Shown here one piece after another: positions 38,330 through 48,322 of a stretch of DNA of 64,000 nt (the stretch's first letter is position 1; the number at the start of each line of letters is the position of its first letter). The translations under genes were made by a program, and so were the position numbers. Below the pieces are notes generated by a model. The model was not told where the DNA came from. It did not search any database and saw nothing but the letters and a program-made list of their open reading frames with translations. Source of the stretch: Candidatus Latescibacterota bacterium (GTDB lineage: Bacteria; Latescibacterota; UBA2968; UBA8231); the NCBI GenBank assembly GCA_022827835.1, contig JAJEIO010000049.1:124001-188000 (forward strand), read 5' to 3'.

Positions 38330-39565
38330 ATGCGAGTCACCCAAATCGAAGTCCACGAGATCGCGCTCGCGTACCACGACTGGATCGCCTACCCGCTCAA
38401 CCACTACTACGGCCCCGCGCGCCGCACGATCTACATCGCCCACACCGACGACGGCCGGATTGGCCTCGGCGAGAGCGGGAGCACCGAGCCGCAGGAGACC
38501 ATCAACCAATACATCGGCAGCAACCCCTTTGACTGGATCAGCGACGAGACTTCGCTGGGGTTGGGCACGGCCATGTACGATCTGATGGGGCAGGCCGCTG
38601 GCGTCCCCGTCTATAAGCTCTTCGGCCAGAAGTATCGGTCGTTTGTGCCCGTGGGTGCTTGGACGGTATCGACCCATCCCGAGCACATGGCCGAGACTGT
38701 AACCCGCTATGCGGAGCAGGGCTACACCTGGCTAAAGTACCACCTCTCGCCGTTTGAAAACGTCTTTGACCAGACCGAGGTCATGCAAAAGGTCGCGCCG
38801 CCCGGCTTTAAAATCCACTACGATTTCACCATGCACGGCACGGACGATCACATGCCCGAGTTGGTGGAAAAACTAGCCGCATATCCGATTGCCGGTTGTT
38901 TTGAGGACCCGTTGCCGCCTGGAGACATCGAGGGCTACATCGACCTGCGCAAGCGGGCTAAGCGGCCCATCGTCTTGCACCACTTCCCGCTCGGAGCCAC
39001 CTACGAGGTGTTGATGGAGCCGGCCGATATCTACATGCTCGGGCACGCAAAAATCGGCGATGCCATGCGCCGCGCCGGTTTGTTTGCCGCGGCAGGCAAG
39101 CCCTTTATGCTGCAAAATGTCGGCGGTGCCATCACCCGCGCCATGGTCGTGCACATGATGGCCGCCGCGCCCACGGCCACTTTTCACTGCCACAACGATT
39201 ACGAAGTTTGGCAGAGCGACGTGGTAGAAGAGCGGTTGGACCCGATCAACGGCTTGGTGCGGGTGCCGGAAAAACCGGGGCTGGGGCTGACTTTGGACCG
39301 GGAAAAACTGGAGCGGCTGAAGGCGCTAGAGTTGCCCGCACAAGACAAGTGGATCATCAAATCGCGCTTCAAAAACGGCACCCGCATGTACAACATCGCC
39401 GACCCGGCCAACTCGATTTTCATGGTGCGGCCCGACCGCAACCGCCTGATGCCCATGAGCTATGCCGCGCCCATTGAGACCGAGTATTGGGACGACGACG
39501 GGACGGAGGAGTACCGGGCGATGTTCAGCAGGATTGAGCGCGAGGGGATCGTACTGGAGCGTTGA
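38330..39565 (+). CDS. mandelate racemase/muconate lactonizing-family protein
   Basis: AMYDLMGQAAGVPVYKLFGQK, KYHLSPFENVFDQ, CFEDPLPPGDIEGY. Confidence 0.88.
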   Translation: MRVTQIEVHEIALAYHDWIAYPLNHYYGPARRTIYIAHTDDGRIGLGESGSTEPQETINQYIGSNPFDWISDETSLGLGTAMYDLMGQAAGVPVYKLFGQKYRSFVPVGAWTVSTHPEHMAETVTRYAEQGYTWLKYHLSPFENVFDQTEVMQKVAPPGFKIHYDFTMHGTDDHMPELVEKLAAYPIAGCFEDPLPPGDIEGYIDLRKRAKRPIVLHHFPLGATYEVLMEPADIYMLGHAKIGDAMRRAGLFAAAGKPFMLQNVGGAITRAMVVHMMAAAPTATFHCHNDYEVWQSDVVEERLDPINGLVRVPEKPGLGLTLDREKLERLKALELPAQDKWIIKSRFKNGTRMYNIADPANSIFMVRPDRNRLMPMSYAAPIETEYWDDDGTEEYRAMFSRIEREGIVLER

Positions 39566-39567
39566 AG

Positions 39568-39966
39568 CTATTCCTGTCCCTCGAATTTGAGCGCTGCTGA
39601 GTTCATGCAGTAGCGCAGGCCAGTCGGCTGGGGGCCGTCGGGGAAGACGTGGCCGAGGTGGGCGTCGCATTGGCTGCACAGCACTTCGGTGCGCACCATG
39701 CCGTGGCTCGTATCGCGCTCCTCGGCGACCTTGTCCGCTGCGATGGGCTGCCAGAAACTGGGCCAACCAGACCGCGAATCGTACTTGGTCTCCGAACTGA
39801 ACAGCTCGCTGCCGCAGCAGACGCAGCGATAGACGCCTTGCTCCTTATTGTTGTTGTACTCGCCGGTGAAGGCTCGCTCGGTGCCCTTCTGCCGCGTTAC
39901 GTGATACTGCTCTTCGGTGAGTTCCCGCCGCCACTCAGCCTCGCTTTTGACGATTTTTTTCTCCAT
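39568..39966 (-). CDS. msrB: peptide-methionine (R)-S-oxide reductase
   Basis: [58 protein letters not shown]. Confidence 0.96.
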   Translation of the reverse strand: MEKKIVKSEAEWRRELTEEQYHVTRQKGTERAFTGEYNNNKEQGVYRCVCCGSELFSSETKYDSRSGWPSFWQPIAADKVAEERDTSHGMVRTEVLCSQCDAHLGHVFPDGPQPTGLRYCMNSAALKFEGQE

Positions 39967-39993
39967 TGTAGCATTCCTTTCTCTTGGGCCAGT

Positions 39994-40467
39994 CTAATCG
40001 GCCAACTCGGCGTATTGCCCGCCGAAGAAGATCAGCGGCGCGCCGCTGCCCACCTCGCCGGCGAGGCATTCGCCGATGAACATGTCGTGGTCGCCCGCGG
40101 CGGCGACATCCACTAGCTTGCAGTCCACATAGGCCAAGGCGTCGGCCAAAATCGGCGCGCCGGTTTGGGCCACTTTGGTCGCCAGATCCGCAAAGTCCTT
40201 GGGGCCGCGCTGGGCAAAGCGCACGGAGAGGTCCTCCTGCTCTCGCTTGAGGATGTTGATGGCAAAGCCCTCGGCTTTTTGCAACAGGCCGTGCATGGAC
40301 GCGCTTTTGTCAACCGAGACCACCACCAGCGGCGGCGACAGGGACAGCGACATGACCGCGTTGGCCGTCATGCCCCAAAGCTGGCCGTCGCAGGAGGTGG
40401 TCACCACGGTGACGCCGGTGGCAAAGCGGCCCATAATTTGCCGCTGAAGCTGAGGATCAAATGCCAT
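39994..40467 (-). CDS. flavin reductase (FMN-binding) family
   Basis: FATGVTVVTTSCDGQLWGMTANAVMSLSLSPPLVVVSVDKSA. Confidence 0.9.
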   Translation of the reverse strand: MAFDPQLQRQIMGRFATGVTVVTTSCDGQLWGMTANAVMSLSLSPPLVVVSVDKSASMHGLLQKAEGFAINILKREQEDLSVRFAQRGPKDFADLATKVAQTGAPILADALAYVDCKLVDVAAAGDHDMFIGECLAGEVGSGAPLIFFGGQYAELAD

Positions 40468-40484
40468 TGAGCTTCCCTTTCGCT

Positions 40485-41717
40485 TTAGTTTAGCGCGTTC
40501 TGATAGATGCGGGCCGCGTCGTCCGCTTCCACCGCGACCGGATTGGGTTCGAGCAAGCGCTGGACGCTCAGGGCGCTTTCGACCATCTGCGGAATGTCGG
40601 CGGCGCTTATCCCAGCCGCGCTCAGCGAGCCGTAGGGGGTGTGCTGCCGCCGCAGCTCGTCGATCCAATCCGCGGCTAGCTCGACCCCTTCCTCGCGGCT
40701 CTTGCTGCCCAGCGCCAGCCCAGCAGCTCCTGCGGCAAAGTAGTATTTGTCGGCCACGGCCGGGGCGTTGTGCCGCATCACCCCGGGCAAGACGAGGGCC
40801 ACGGCCGCGCCGTGCGGCACGGGTGCACCGCGCTCAAAGGAGACCTTTTCGATTCCGTAGCCGAGTGCGTGGCCGGCCCCAGTGTTAATAGGACTCAACA
40901 GCAGCCCGGCCAGCAGGGCACAGCGCGCCATTTGATAGCGCGCGTCTGGACCGCCGTGGACTACGGCTTGCACGTACGCCGGGCAGCCTGCGGTTAGGGC
41001 TGCCCGCGCTACGGCGTCGCCGATGGCATTGCTCTTGGTGGAAGCCGTGCATTCGAGGGCGTGCCCGAGGGCATCCAAGCCGGTAATTGCGGTCAATACT
41101 GGCGGCAGGTCTTGGTGCAAACGCGGGTCCACTAGCGCGGCCTTGGGCTGTAAATAGCTGCTGTACACGGCCTTCTTGCCGGTTGCGTCGGCGATTACGG
41201 CCACCCGGCTGACCTCGCTGCCCGTGCCCGCGGTGGTCGGGATGCCGACGAGCGGGGCCAGCGGCGGCTTTGCGTACAGGTCGAAGCCAAAGTAATCGGC
41301 CACAGAGCCGCCATTTGCAGCAGTGCAGAGCGCGGATTTGGCCGTGTCCATGGTGCTGCCCCCGCCCAAGGCGACGGCTACGTCGAAATCCGTGGCTGCC
41401 AGCGCGTGCGCGCAGGCATCGACGCTTTGCACGGAGGGGTTGGGTGCGATCTCGCTATACGCACTCACCACGTCTAAATCGCCGAGGGCTTGGCGGACTA
41501 AATCGACGAGTGGGGCAATGCCCGGATCGTGGATGAGCAGCACTCGACCCGCGCCGAGGCGGCCGCACTCGTCGGCTAGCTGCGACAGGGCACCCGCCCC
41601 GAATACGACCCGCCGGTCGCGGAATTCGAACATTTCTGCTAGCGCTACGCGCCGACTTTCTGCGGCAAAATAGGCGCTGTCCGATAGCAGGTCCTCGTTG
41701 ATTTGCACACTACCCAT
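40485..41717 (-). CDS. iron-containing (group III) alcohol dehydrogenase
   Basis: VALGGGSTMDTAKSAL, PTTAGTGSEVSRVAVI, GHALGYGIEK. Confidence 0.92.
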   Translation of the reverse strand: MGSVQINEDLLSDSAYFAAESRRVALAEMFEFRDRRVVFGAGALSQLADECGRLGAGRVLLIHDPGIAPLVDLVRQALGDLDVVSAYSEIAPNPSVQSVDACAHALAATDFDVAVALGGGSTMDTAKSALCTAANGGSVADYFGFDLYAKPPLAPLVGIPTTAGTGSEVSRVAVIADATGKKAVYSSYLQPKAALVDPRLHQDLPPVLTAITGLDALGHALECTASTKSNAIGDAVARAALTAGCPAYVQAVVHGGPDARYQMARCALLAGLLLSPINTGAGHALGYGIEKVSFERGAPVPHGAAVALVLPGVMRHNAPAVADKYYFAAGAAGLALGSKSREEGVELAADWIDELRRQHTPYGSLSAAGISAADIPQMVESALSVQRLLEPNPVAVEADDAARIYQNALN

Positions 41718-41823
41718 TGCGGCCTTCCTCATATGTGTTGACGCGGCGAACCGAGTCTTGTTTCGCGCGGGGGATTTGTGCAATATATACACGGAATCGC
41801 AGCACTACAAAAACGGAGCCACC

Positions 41824-42585
41824 ATGACGCAAGACGCCACCCAGACCTACGTCGAGCAGGGCTTTCTCACGGGCATCGACCTGTTCAGCGCCAGCGAGAT
41901 CGATCACTTCCGCGCCTGCTTCGACGAATTGGAAGCCCGCGAGGGCCGCGAAAAGTGCCAGATCGGCCTGCAAGCCCGCCACTTAGACGAGGAATTCATC
42001 TGGCAGATGGCCACGGACCCGCGCATCCTCGACGCCATGCAGGAAGTCATGGGCGAGGACATTATGCTGCTCTCGACCCACTTTTTCTGCAAGTATCCCG
42101 ACCCAGAAGCCAAGCACTTTGTAGCTTGGCATCAGGACGTCACCTACTGGGGCTTAGAGCCGCCCGAGGCCCACACCGCTTGGGTGGCCGTGGATGCCAG
42201 CGATGTGGAGAACGGCTGCATGCGAGTCATCCCCAGCTCGCACAAAAACGGCATTGCCACGCACGGCGAGTCAGCCAAAGCCGGCAATTTGCTCAGCATT
42301 AATCAGGAAATCCCCGACGAACTCGTCGATGACAGCCACGCCGTTGATTTAGTGCTTGCGCCGGGCCAGATATCCATCCACGACGGCCAGGTATTCCACG
42401 CCAGCAATCCCAATACCTCCAATCGCCGCCGCTGCGGGCTGACGCTACGCTACGTGGCCCCGCACGTTGCGCAGCCCGAGCTCAACTCGCTGGGCAATAA
42501 GTATCCGACCACCTTGGTGCGCGGCGAGGACCGCTACGGCAACTTTCCCGAGCAGCACATACCCTTTGCTTCTGCTTCTCGATAA
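41824..42585 (+). CDS. phytanoyl-CoA dioxygenase (PhyH) family
   Basis: WHQDVTYWGLEPPEAHTAWVAVDASDVENGCMRVIPSSHK, Fe/2OG site HQD...H. Confidence 0.92.
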   Translation: MTQDATQTYVEQGFLTGIDLFSASEIDHFRACFDELEAREGREKCQIGLQARHLDEEFIWQMATDPRILDAMQEVMGEDIMLLSTHFFCKYPDPEAKHFVAWHQDVTYWGLEPPEAHTAWVAVDASDVENGCMRVIPSSHKNGIATHGESAKAGNLLSINQEIPDELVDDSHAVDLVLAPGQISIHDGQVFHASNPNTSNRRRCGLTLRYVAPHVAQPELNSLGNKYPTTLVRGEDRYGNFPEQHIPFASASR

Positions 42586-42620
42586 TTACACAGTCCGCCA
42601 CACCACATAAGGAGTACACA

Positions 42621-43304
42621 ATGGCCCAGTACGACCGGATGGCCGTCCTCAACGCCATCTACGACACCGGGATCGTCCCGGTCTTTTACAACGAAGACCC
42701 AGAAACCACCATCCACATCGTCGAAGCCTGCGCCCGAGGGGGTGCTCGCTGCGCTGAATTTACCAATCGCGGCGATTTGGCCTACCACGTCTTCACCGAG
42801 ACGGTGCGCCACGTGATGGCCGAGAAAATCGACATCATCATGGGCGTCGGCTCGATCTGCGACGCGCCCACCGCGGCCCTCTACATTGCCAACGGCGCGA
42901 ACTTCGTCGTCGGTCCCTTGCTCAACGAGGAGGTCGCCCGCCTGTGCAATCGCCGCAAAATTGCCTATTCGCCCGGCTGCGGCTCGGTCAGCGAGATCGG
43001 TCAGGCCGAGGAATTAGGCGTCGAGATCGTCAAGGTGTTCCCGGGCAGCGAAGTCGGCGGTCCGGCCTTTGTCAAATCCGTGCTCGGCCCCTGTCCTTGG
43101 ACTCGGATCATGCCCACCGGCGGCGTCGATGCCACCCGCGAGAGTTTGGAGGCGTGGTTTGAGGCTGGCGTTGCGGCCGTCGGGGCTGGCTCCAAGCTGA
43201 TTACCAAGGAATTAGTCGCCGCCAAGGACTGGGATGGCCTAGAGGCCAAGGTGCGCCAGAGCGTCGATTGGATTCGGGAAATCCGCGCTGAGATGGCGGG
43301 CTAG
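42621..43304 (+). CDS. KDPG/KHG-type 2-keto-3-deoxy aldolase
   Basis: MGVGSICDAPTAALYIANGANFVVGPL, KVFPGSEVGGPAFVKSVLGPCPWTRIMPTGGVD. Confidence 0.92.
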   Translation: MAQYDRMAVLNAIYDTGIVPVFYNEDPETTIHIVEACARGGARCAEFTNRGDLAYHVFTETVRHVMAEKIDIIMGVGSICDAPTAALYIANGANFVVGPLLNEEVARLCNRRKIAYSPGCGSVSEIGQAEELGVEIVKVFPGSEVGGPAFVKSVLGPCPWTRIMPTGGVDATRESLEAWFEAGVAAVGAGSKLITKELVAAKDWDGLEAKVRQSVDWIREIRAEMAG

Positions 43305-43314
43305 CCCAGCAGTC

Positions 43315-44112
43315 ATGGCCTTGACGCAAGAACAGAAAAGCCACTTTGAGGAACAGGGCTACCTGCCTTATCACCGTATTCTCTCCGACGACGAATTGCA
43401 GGCTCTGCGCCAGCGCAGCGAGGAAATTGCCCGAGGCCAAGCCGACCATGTGCCGCCGCGCTATGTCCAGTTGGAAGCCGCCTTCCGCGAGGAACAGGAC
43501 GCTGAGGTGGACCGCCTTGATCAGGTGCGCAAAATGACCCACCTGTGCTATTTCGATCCCCTCTTTGAGGCCGTGGCTCGCAAGGCGGAGATCGTCGATG
43601 TCATCGAGGATTTGCTCGGTCCCAATATCAAGCTCTACTGCGACCAGTTGATGATGAAGGCGCGCTATCACGGCACGGTTACTGACTGGCACCAGGATTC
43701 CGTGGCGTGGCCGCAGTTTGCTCCGCAAGACCACGTCTCCTGCTGGGTCGCCCTCGACGACGCCACCGTGAAAAACGGCTGCATGACCGTGCTGCCGGGT
43801 AGTCATAAATGGGGACCTATCAATTCGGCGCACAAAGCCCGCTTCTTGGAAAATTCCCTGATCCCTGAGCCTGTACCAGTGGAATTGCCGGCCGGCTCCT
43901 GCTTGTTCCACCACGGCCTCAACTTCCACCGCACAGGTGCCAATCCCACGCCCAATCGGCGGCGCGGCCTAGCCCTGCACTATCTCCGCTCGGAGACCAT
44001 GTACCTCGGCGTTGGAAGCGAGGAACAGCGCCTGATGACTGAGTGCGAAAAGCCACGCGGCGAATTTCGCTTTATGCTGATCAGGGGACGCGAATTTGAC
44101 GGACGGGTGTAG
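43315..44112 (+). CDS. phytanoyl-CoA dioxygenase (PhyH) family
   Basis: DWHQDSVAWPQFAPQDHVSCWVALDDATVKNGCMTVLPGSHKWG. Confidence 0.92.
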   Translation: MALTQEQKSHFEEQGYLPYHRILSDDELQALRQRSEEIARGQADHVPPRYVQLEAAFREEQDAEVDRLDQVRKMTHLCYFDPLFEAVARKAEIVDVIEDLLGPNIKLYCDQLMMKARYHGTVTDWHQDSVAWPQFAPQDHVSCWVALDDATVKNGCMTVLPGSHKWGPINSAHKARFLENSLIPEPVPVELPAGSCLFHHGLNFHRTGANPTPNRRRGLALHYLRSETMYLGVGSEEQRLMTECEKPRGEFRFMLIRGREFDGRV

Positions 44113-44237
44113 AATCTGCTAATCGCAACGATATTCAACGTATTTAACATCCCAAGAGAATTTTGTCGTTTTATTTTTTCCAGAAATCAGCGATATTCAA
44201 GCCCTGTTGTTTGGTAGATCGGAAAGCAGTGAGGTGA

Positions 44238-44266
44238 TTGCGAGAGGATTGGCGATTGGCTATAGT
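44238..44266 (+). promoter_or_regulatory. sigma-70-like promoter for amt
   Basis: TTGCGA-N17-TATAGT about 49 nt upstream of the RBS-supported ATG. Confidence 0.5.
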
Positions 44267-44314
44267 ATAAAACCGCTGAAGTAGTATATGATCGATCAAA
44301 GGAGGGAGATCGGC

Positions 44315-45700
44315 ATGATTGGAAAGTCGAGTGGCAGTGCATTGCGGGTGGGCGGATTTATTGTAGCCTGCGTCATCCTAATGGGGGCGACCGGGGCCTA
44401 TGCCGCGAGCGGTGAAGAATTGCAATTCATTCTCAACACCTTTTCGTTTCTCGTTTGGGGCGTGCTCATAATGTGGATGTGCGCGGGCTTTACTATGCTT
44501 GAAGCCGGGTCCGTGCGCACCAAGAACGCCTCCATGATCTGCCTCAAAAACATCGGGCTTTATTCGATTGCCGGGATCACGTATTACTTGGTTGGCTACA
44601 ACCTCATGTACGTCGATGTGCAGGAAGGCTGGATCGGCACGCTCAAGTTTTTATATGGGCCTTCGGACAATGAGCTCAAGCTGTTGTCCGGTCAGGCCGC
44701 GGCAGCAGCAGACGTGACAAAGGCCGGCCATGCCACTATGTCGGACTGGTTTTTCCAGATGGTCTTTGTGGCCACGACTGCTTCTATTGTATCGGGCACG
44801 CTGGCCGAGCGGGTGAAGCTGTGGGCGTTTCTTGCTTTTACGGTCGTGTTGACGGTAATTATCTATCCCATTGTCGGGGCTTGGACTTGGGGCGGTGGCT
44901 GGCTGAGTGCAATGGGGTTTCAAGATTTCGCCGGCTCTACCATCGTGCATTCGACCGGAGGTTGGGCTGCGCTCGCTGGCGCACTCGTCGTCGGAGCGCG
45001 ATACGGAAAATTTCGCGCCGACGGCAGCGTCAAGGCCACGGCACCTTCCAACATCCCAGCCGTGACCTTGGGCGTCTTCATTTTGTGGCTCGGGTGGTTC
45101 GGCTTCAACGGCGGCTCTCAGCTCGCGCTGTCGAGCGCGCTTGATGCCGTCGCCATGAGCAATGTGCTCGTGAATACCAACCTTGCGGCAGCAGCCGGCG
45201 TTGTGGCTGCTCTCATCGTATCGCGGCCGATTTTAGGACGTATCGATCTGCTCGGCGTCCTCAACGGTGCGCTCGCCGGACTCGTTTCCATTACGGCCGG
45301 GCCAGATATCGTCGATCACCACTGGGCGCTCATAATTGGTGCTATAGGCGGCGCGTTGTGCGTCGGCGCGATGAGGTTGTTGGAGGTCGTCAAGCTAGAC
45401 GACGTTGTCGGTGCGATTCCGGCCCACTTGTTCGCTGGTGTTTGGGGGACCTTGGCGGTCTGCATTGCAGCCGGTGGCAACTTCGGCGTCCAGCTCATTG
45501 GGGTGTTGGCGGTGGGCGCGTTCGCGTTTGCGTCTTCGTGGCTCGCGTGGTTTGTTCTAGACAAGACAATGGGGGTGCGGGTGTCGCAAATCGTTGAAGA
45601 ACTCGGCCAGGATACCGCAGAACTCGGAATCGAAGCGTATCCTGAGTTTGTACTCATGCCCGATCAGGATGACGTTGACCAAATTCGGAACAATTCTTAA
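44315..45700 (+). CDS. amt: ammonium transporter (Amt/Mep/Rh)
   Basis: MLEAGSVRTKNASMICLKNIG, ATTASIVSGTLAERVKLWAF, VHSTGGWAALAGALVVGAR, LWLGWFGFNGGS; aaaggaggg RBS before ATG 44315. Confidence 0.95.
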   Translation: MIGKSSGSALRVGGFIVACVILMGATGAYAASGEELQFILNTFSFLVWGVLIMWMCAGFTMLEAGSVRTKNASMICLKNIGLYSIAGITYYLVGYNLMYVDVQEGWIGTLKFLYGPSDNELKLLSGQAAAAADVTKAGHATMSDWFFQMVFVATTASIVSGTLAERVKLWAFLAFTVVLTVIIYPIVGAWTWGGGWLSAMGFQDFAGSTIVHSTGGWAALAGALVVGARYGKFRADGSVKATAPSNIPAVTLGVFILWLGWFGFNGGSQLALSSALDAVAMSNVLVNTNLAAAAGVVAALIVSRPILGRIDLLGVLNGALAGLVSITAGPDIVDHHWALIIGAIGGALCVGAMRLLEVVKLDDVVGAIPAHLFAGVWGTLAVCIAAGGNFGVQLIGVLAVGAFAFASSWLAWFVLDKTMGVRVSQIVEELGQDTAELGIEAYPEFVLMPDQDDVDQIRNNS

Positions 45701-45745
45701 ATCAGATAAAAACGGTGCATACCATTTAGAAAGGCAGGAGATCAA

Positions 45746-46075
45746 GTGAATACCGAACAGAAGGACGGCGTATTAATCGCCAAACCCGAAGGCCGCATTG
45801 ATGGGGTCAATGCCCGCGACTTCCACGAAGCCTTAAGCGCGGCGATCGGCGATGACAGCAATGCGGTGCTCGTCGATTTGGCGGCCATCAACTACATCAG
45901 CAGTGCGGGCCTGCGGACGTTTCTGCTGATTGCCAAAACGCTCCAGCAGCGCAGTGCCCAGTTCGCGCTGTGTTCGCTTTCGGAGCCGATACGGGAAATT
46001 TTCGAAATCAGCGGTTTTGACAAGATCATTGCGATCCACGCCTCCGAAGAGGAAGCACTCGCCGCACTGTCTTAA
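45746..46075 (+). CDS. STAS-domain anti-sigma-factor antagonist (RsbV/SpoIIAA-like)
   Basis: LVDLAAINYISSAGLRTFLLIAKTLQ with phosphorylatable Ser motif SSAGLR. Confidence 0.93.
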   Translation: MNTEQKDGVLIAKPEGRIDGVNARDFHEALSAAIGDDSNAVLVDLAAINYISSAGLRTFLLIAKTLQQRSAQFALCSLSEPIREIFEISGFDKIIAIHASEEEALAALS

Positions 46076-48322
46076 TTAAACTGAAGAGGCGGGCGGCGGC
46101 GCGTCTGGATTGGCCTCGGCTGATTGCAGGGCGGACGGCCGCACCGCAGGCAGCTCAATGGTCATCTCGGTAAATTCTCCAGGCTCGGAGTGGACCTTGA
46201 TGGCACCCCCGTGTTCGCGCACGATGTCGTTGGACAGCGCCAGCCCAAGCCCGGTTCCCTGATCGGTCGGCTTCGTCGTAAAGAATGGGTTGAAGATCTT
46301 GTCGACGACATCCGCAGGAATCCCGTTCCCATTGTCGCGGATGCGGATTTCGACTTGATCGGGCGTTCGCTGGGAGCTGATCCAGAGCGTGGGAACGTAG
46401 TCAGATGCCGTCTCTGGAGCGTGCCGCTTCTCGTTGGTAGCGTAGCAGGCATTGCTCACCATGTTTAGAAAGACGCGAGCCAAATCCTGTGGGACTACCT
46501 CTAACTCTCCCACCTCCTCGTCTAAATCCTCCTTGATGTCGAGTTGAAAATCCGCATTAGTCGCTCGGGCGCTGTGGAAAGCGAGGCGAGCGTGTTCTTC
46601 GAGCAGGTCGTTGATATCCGCGGACCGCGCCTCGCCGGACCCGCGACCCATCTGCAGCATGTCGCGGACAATGCGGTTGGCGCGATCGCCGTGGTGGCGG
46701 ATGCGCCCGAGATTGTCGGTCAAGTCGCCCCTGATCTCGTTGAGTAGCCCGCGTTGCTCTTCATTTATTTGTATGTCTTCTTCCTCTAGTACCTCTTGCA
46801 ATTCCTCCAACAGTTCTTCCGAGACTTCCGCGAAGTTCTTGACGAAGTTCAAGGGATTCTGGATTTCGTGCGCCACGCCCGCGGTGAGTTCGCCCAGTGC
46901 AGCCAGTTTTTCGCGCATGACGATCTGATCCTGCGCCTGCTGCAGGTCGGCAAGCACCGTTTCGAGCGTGGCATTTTTCTCTTCTAAATCGGCGGCCAGC
47001 TTTTCCACCAAGTTGAGCCGCTGGGCCTCCAACGAGTTGTGGCGGAAAATTTCGAGGGCCGCGGCCATGTCGGCAACCTCGTCGCGCCCGGGCATCTCGA
47101 TCTTCGCCTCTAGATCGCCTTCTGCCATTCGGCGCATTCGGTTCGACAAAAATTCGAGGCGACGCAACAGCACCCGACCCACTAACAGCCAAGCGATCAG
47201 GATCGCTCCGATGATGCCGATGGCGTTAATAGCGAGCAGGAGCTTGCGACCGGTGAAGATGGCTTGGGTGGAGGTTTGCGTGGCCTCCTGCGCGCTCCCG
47301 CGGGCCGTATTCACTAGGCCTTCGACCTCGGCTACTAGTTCAATGGACAAATCGCGATTGCGATCGAGCAGTGTTCGTTGCTGTTCGACAATCTGGAGTT
47401 CCAAGGCGCGTAGAGCAAAGATCTTCTCGTCCCCGCGGCCCAAGTCGAACAGGCGGTCAAAGGTCGGGGCTAGCTCGCTGTGCAAGTAGGCGTACTCGAT
47501 GCGGAAGCCAACTTTGGGCAGCTGGCGGTCAAGCGTGCCGTGCAAGGGGCCTGCGCCGAGCGCGGCGAGTTTCCGCTCGATGCCGCCGACTGTGGAGTCG
47601 AAGCGCTCCTGTAAAGGCTCTAGCAGACGCGCGTCCGACAAGTTGAAGGCACTGGCCAGCAGCCGCGTGGCCGTAGTGGTTCCTTCCTGCAACTCGGTTA
47701 GATCGCGATAGAGAGAAAGTTCGGCCTCTGAAAGGTGCTGGGCGCGGGGTGCGGGCGGTTCGCCGAGGGTGCGGTAGCCGGTCATTGCGTAGAATAGTTG
47801 ATCGTCGATAGCCGGAATCAAGATGACGATCAGTTTGTTTTGCAGTGCTTCTAGGTCGTTGTACAATGCGCGGCTGCGCGCGTTGAGTTCAAAGCGCTTG
47901 GACACCGAAGCCTCAATCGCGTTGATGTTGGCGATGAGAGTGTCGCCGTGGGCGCGAATCCGCGCGAAGCGTTCCTCGGCTGCGCCCTGCTGGGTCAGGG
48001 CCGCCAATTGCTTTTTAAAGTCAGCCCGCTCGGTGGCGACTTTAGCGGCGACCTCGGCAAAGACCATCGGCGTCTCGGCTGCCACCAAGCGCGGGGCTGC
48101 CGCGGCGAGGGTGCCGCTTTGCTGGGCGACCGCAAAAGCGGTGGCGATCTCTGGGACGGCCCGCTCGTTTACCTGCCTTTGGGCATCGCCGACTTGGTCG
48201 AAGGAAAACCAAGCCACCAAACTCGCGACCATGGTGAGGGCCACGGCCGTGCCGATGCCCATGTACAGATGAAAGGCGATGCGGTGACGAGCTGCGAGCA
48301 GGCGTTTCAGTAAGGAGATCAT
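46076..48322 (-). CDS. HAMP sensor histidine kinase with large TorS-like periplasmic helical sensor region
   Basis: N-terminal TM, about 330-aa helical ectodomain, second TM, HAMP (MRRMAEGDLEAKIEMPGRDEVADM), H-box AGVAHEIQNPLNFVKNF, N/G boxes. Confidence 0.92.
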   Translation of the reverse strand: MISLLKRLLAARHRIAFHLYMGIGTAVALTMVASLVAWFSFDQVGDAQRQVNERAVPEIATAFAVAQQSGTLAAAAPRLVAAETPMVFAEVAAKVATERADFKKQLAALTQQGAAEERFARIRAHGDTLIANINAIEASVSKRFELNARSRALYNDLEALQNKLIVILIPAIDDQLFYAMTGYRTLGEPPAPRAQHLSEAELSLYRDLTELQEGTTTATRLLASAFNLSDARLLEPLQERFDSTVGGIERKLAALGAGPLHGTLDRQLPKVGFRIEYAYLHSELAPTFDRLFDLGRGDEKIFALRALELQIVEQQRTLLDRNRDLSIELVAEVEGLVNTARGSAQEATQTSTQAIFTGRKLLLAINAIGIIGAILIAWLLVGRVLLRRLEFLSNRMRRMAEGDLEAKIEMPGRDEVADMAAALEIFRHNSLEAQRLNLVEKLAADLEEKNATLETVLADLQQAQDQIVMREKLAALGELTAGVAHEIQNPLNFVKNFAEVSEELLEELQEVLEEEDIQINEEQRGLLNEIRGDLTDNLGRIRHHGDRANRIVRDMLQMGRGSGEARSADINDLLEEHARLAFHSARATNADFQLDIKEDLDEEVGELEVVPQDLARVFLNMVSNACYATNEKRHAPETASDYVPTLWISSQRTPDQVEIRIRDNGNGIPADVVDKIFNPFFTTKPTDQGTGLGLALSNDIVREHGGAIKVHSEPGEFTEMTIELPAVRPSALQSAEANPDAPPPASSV

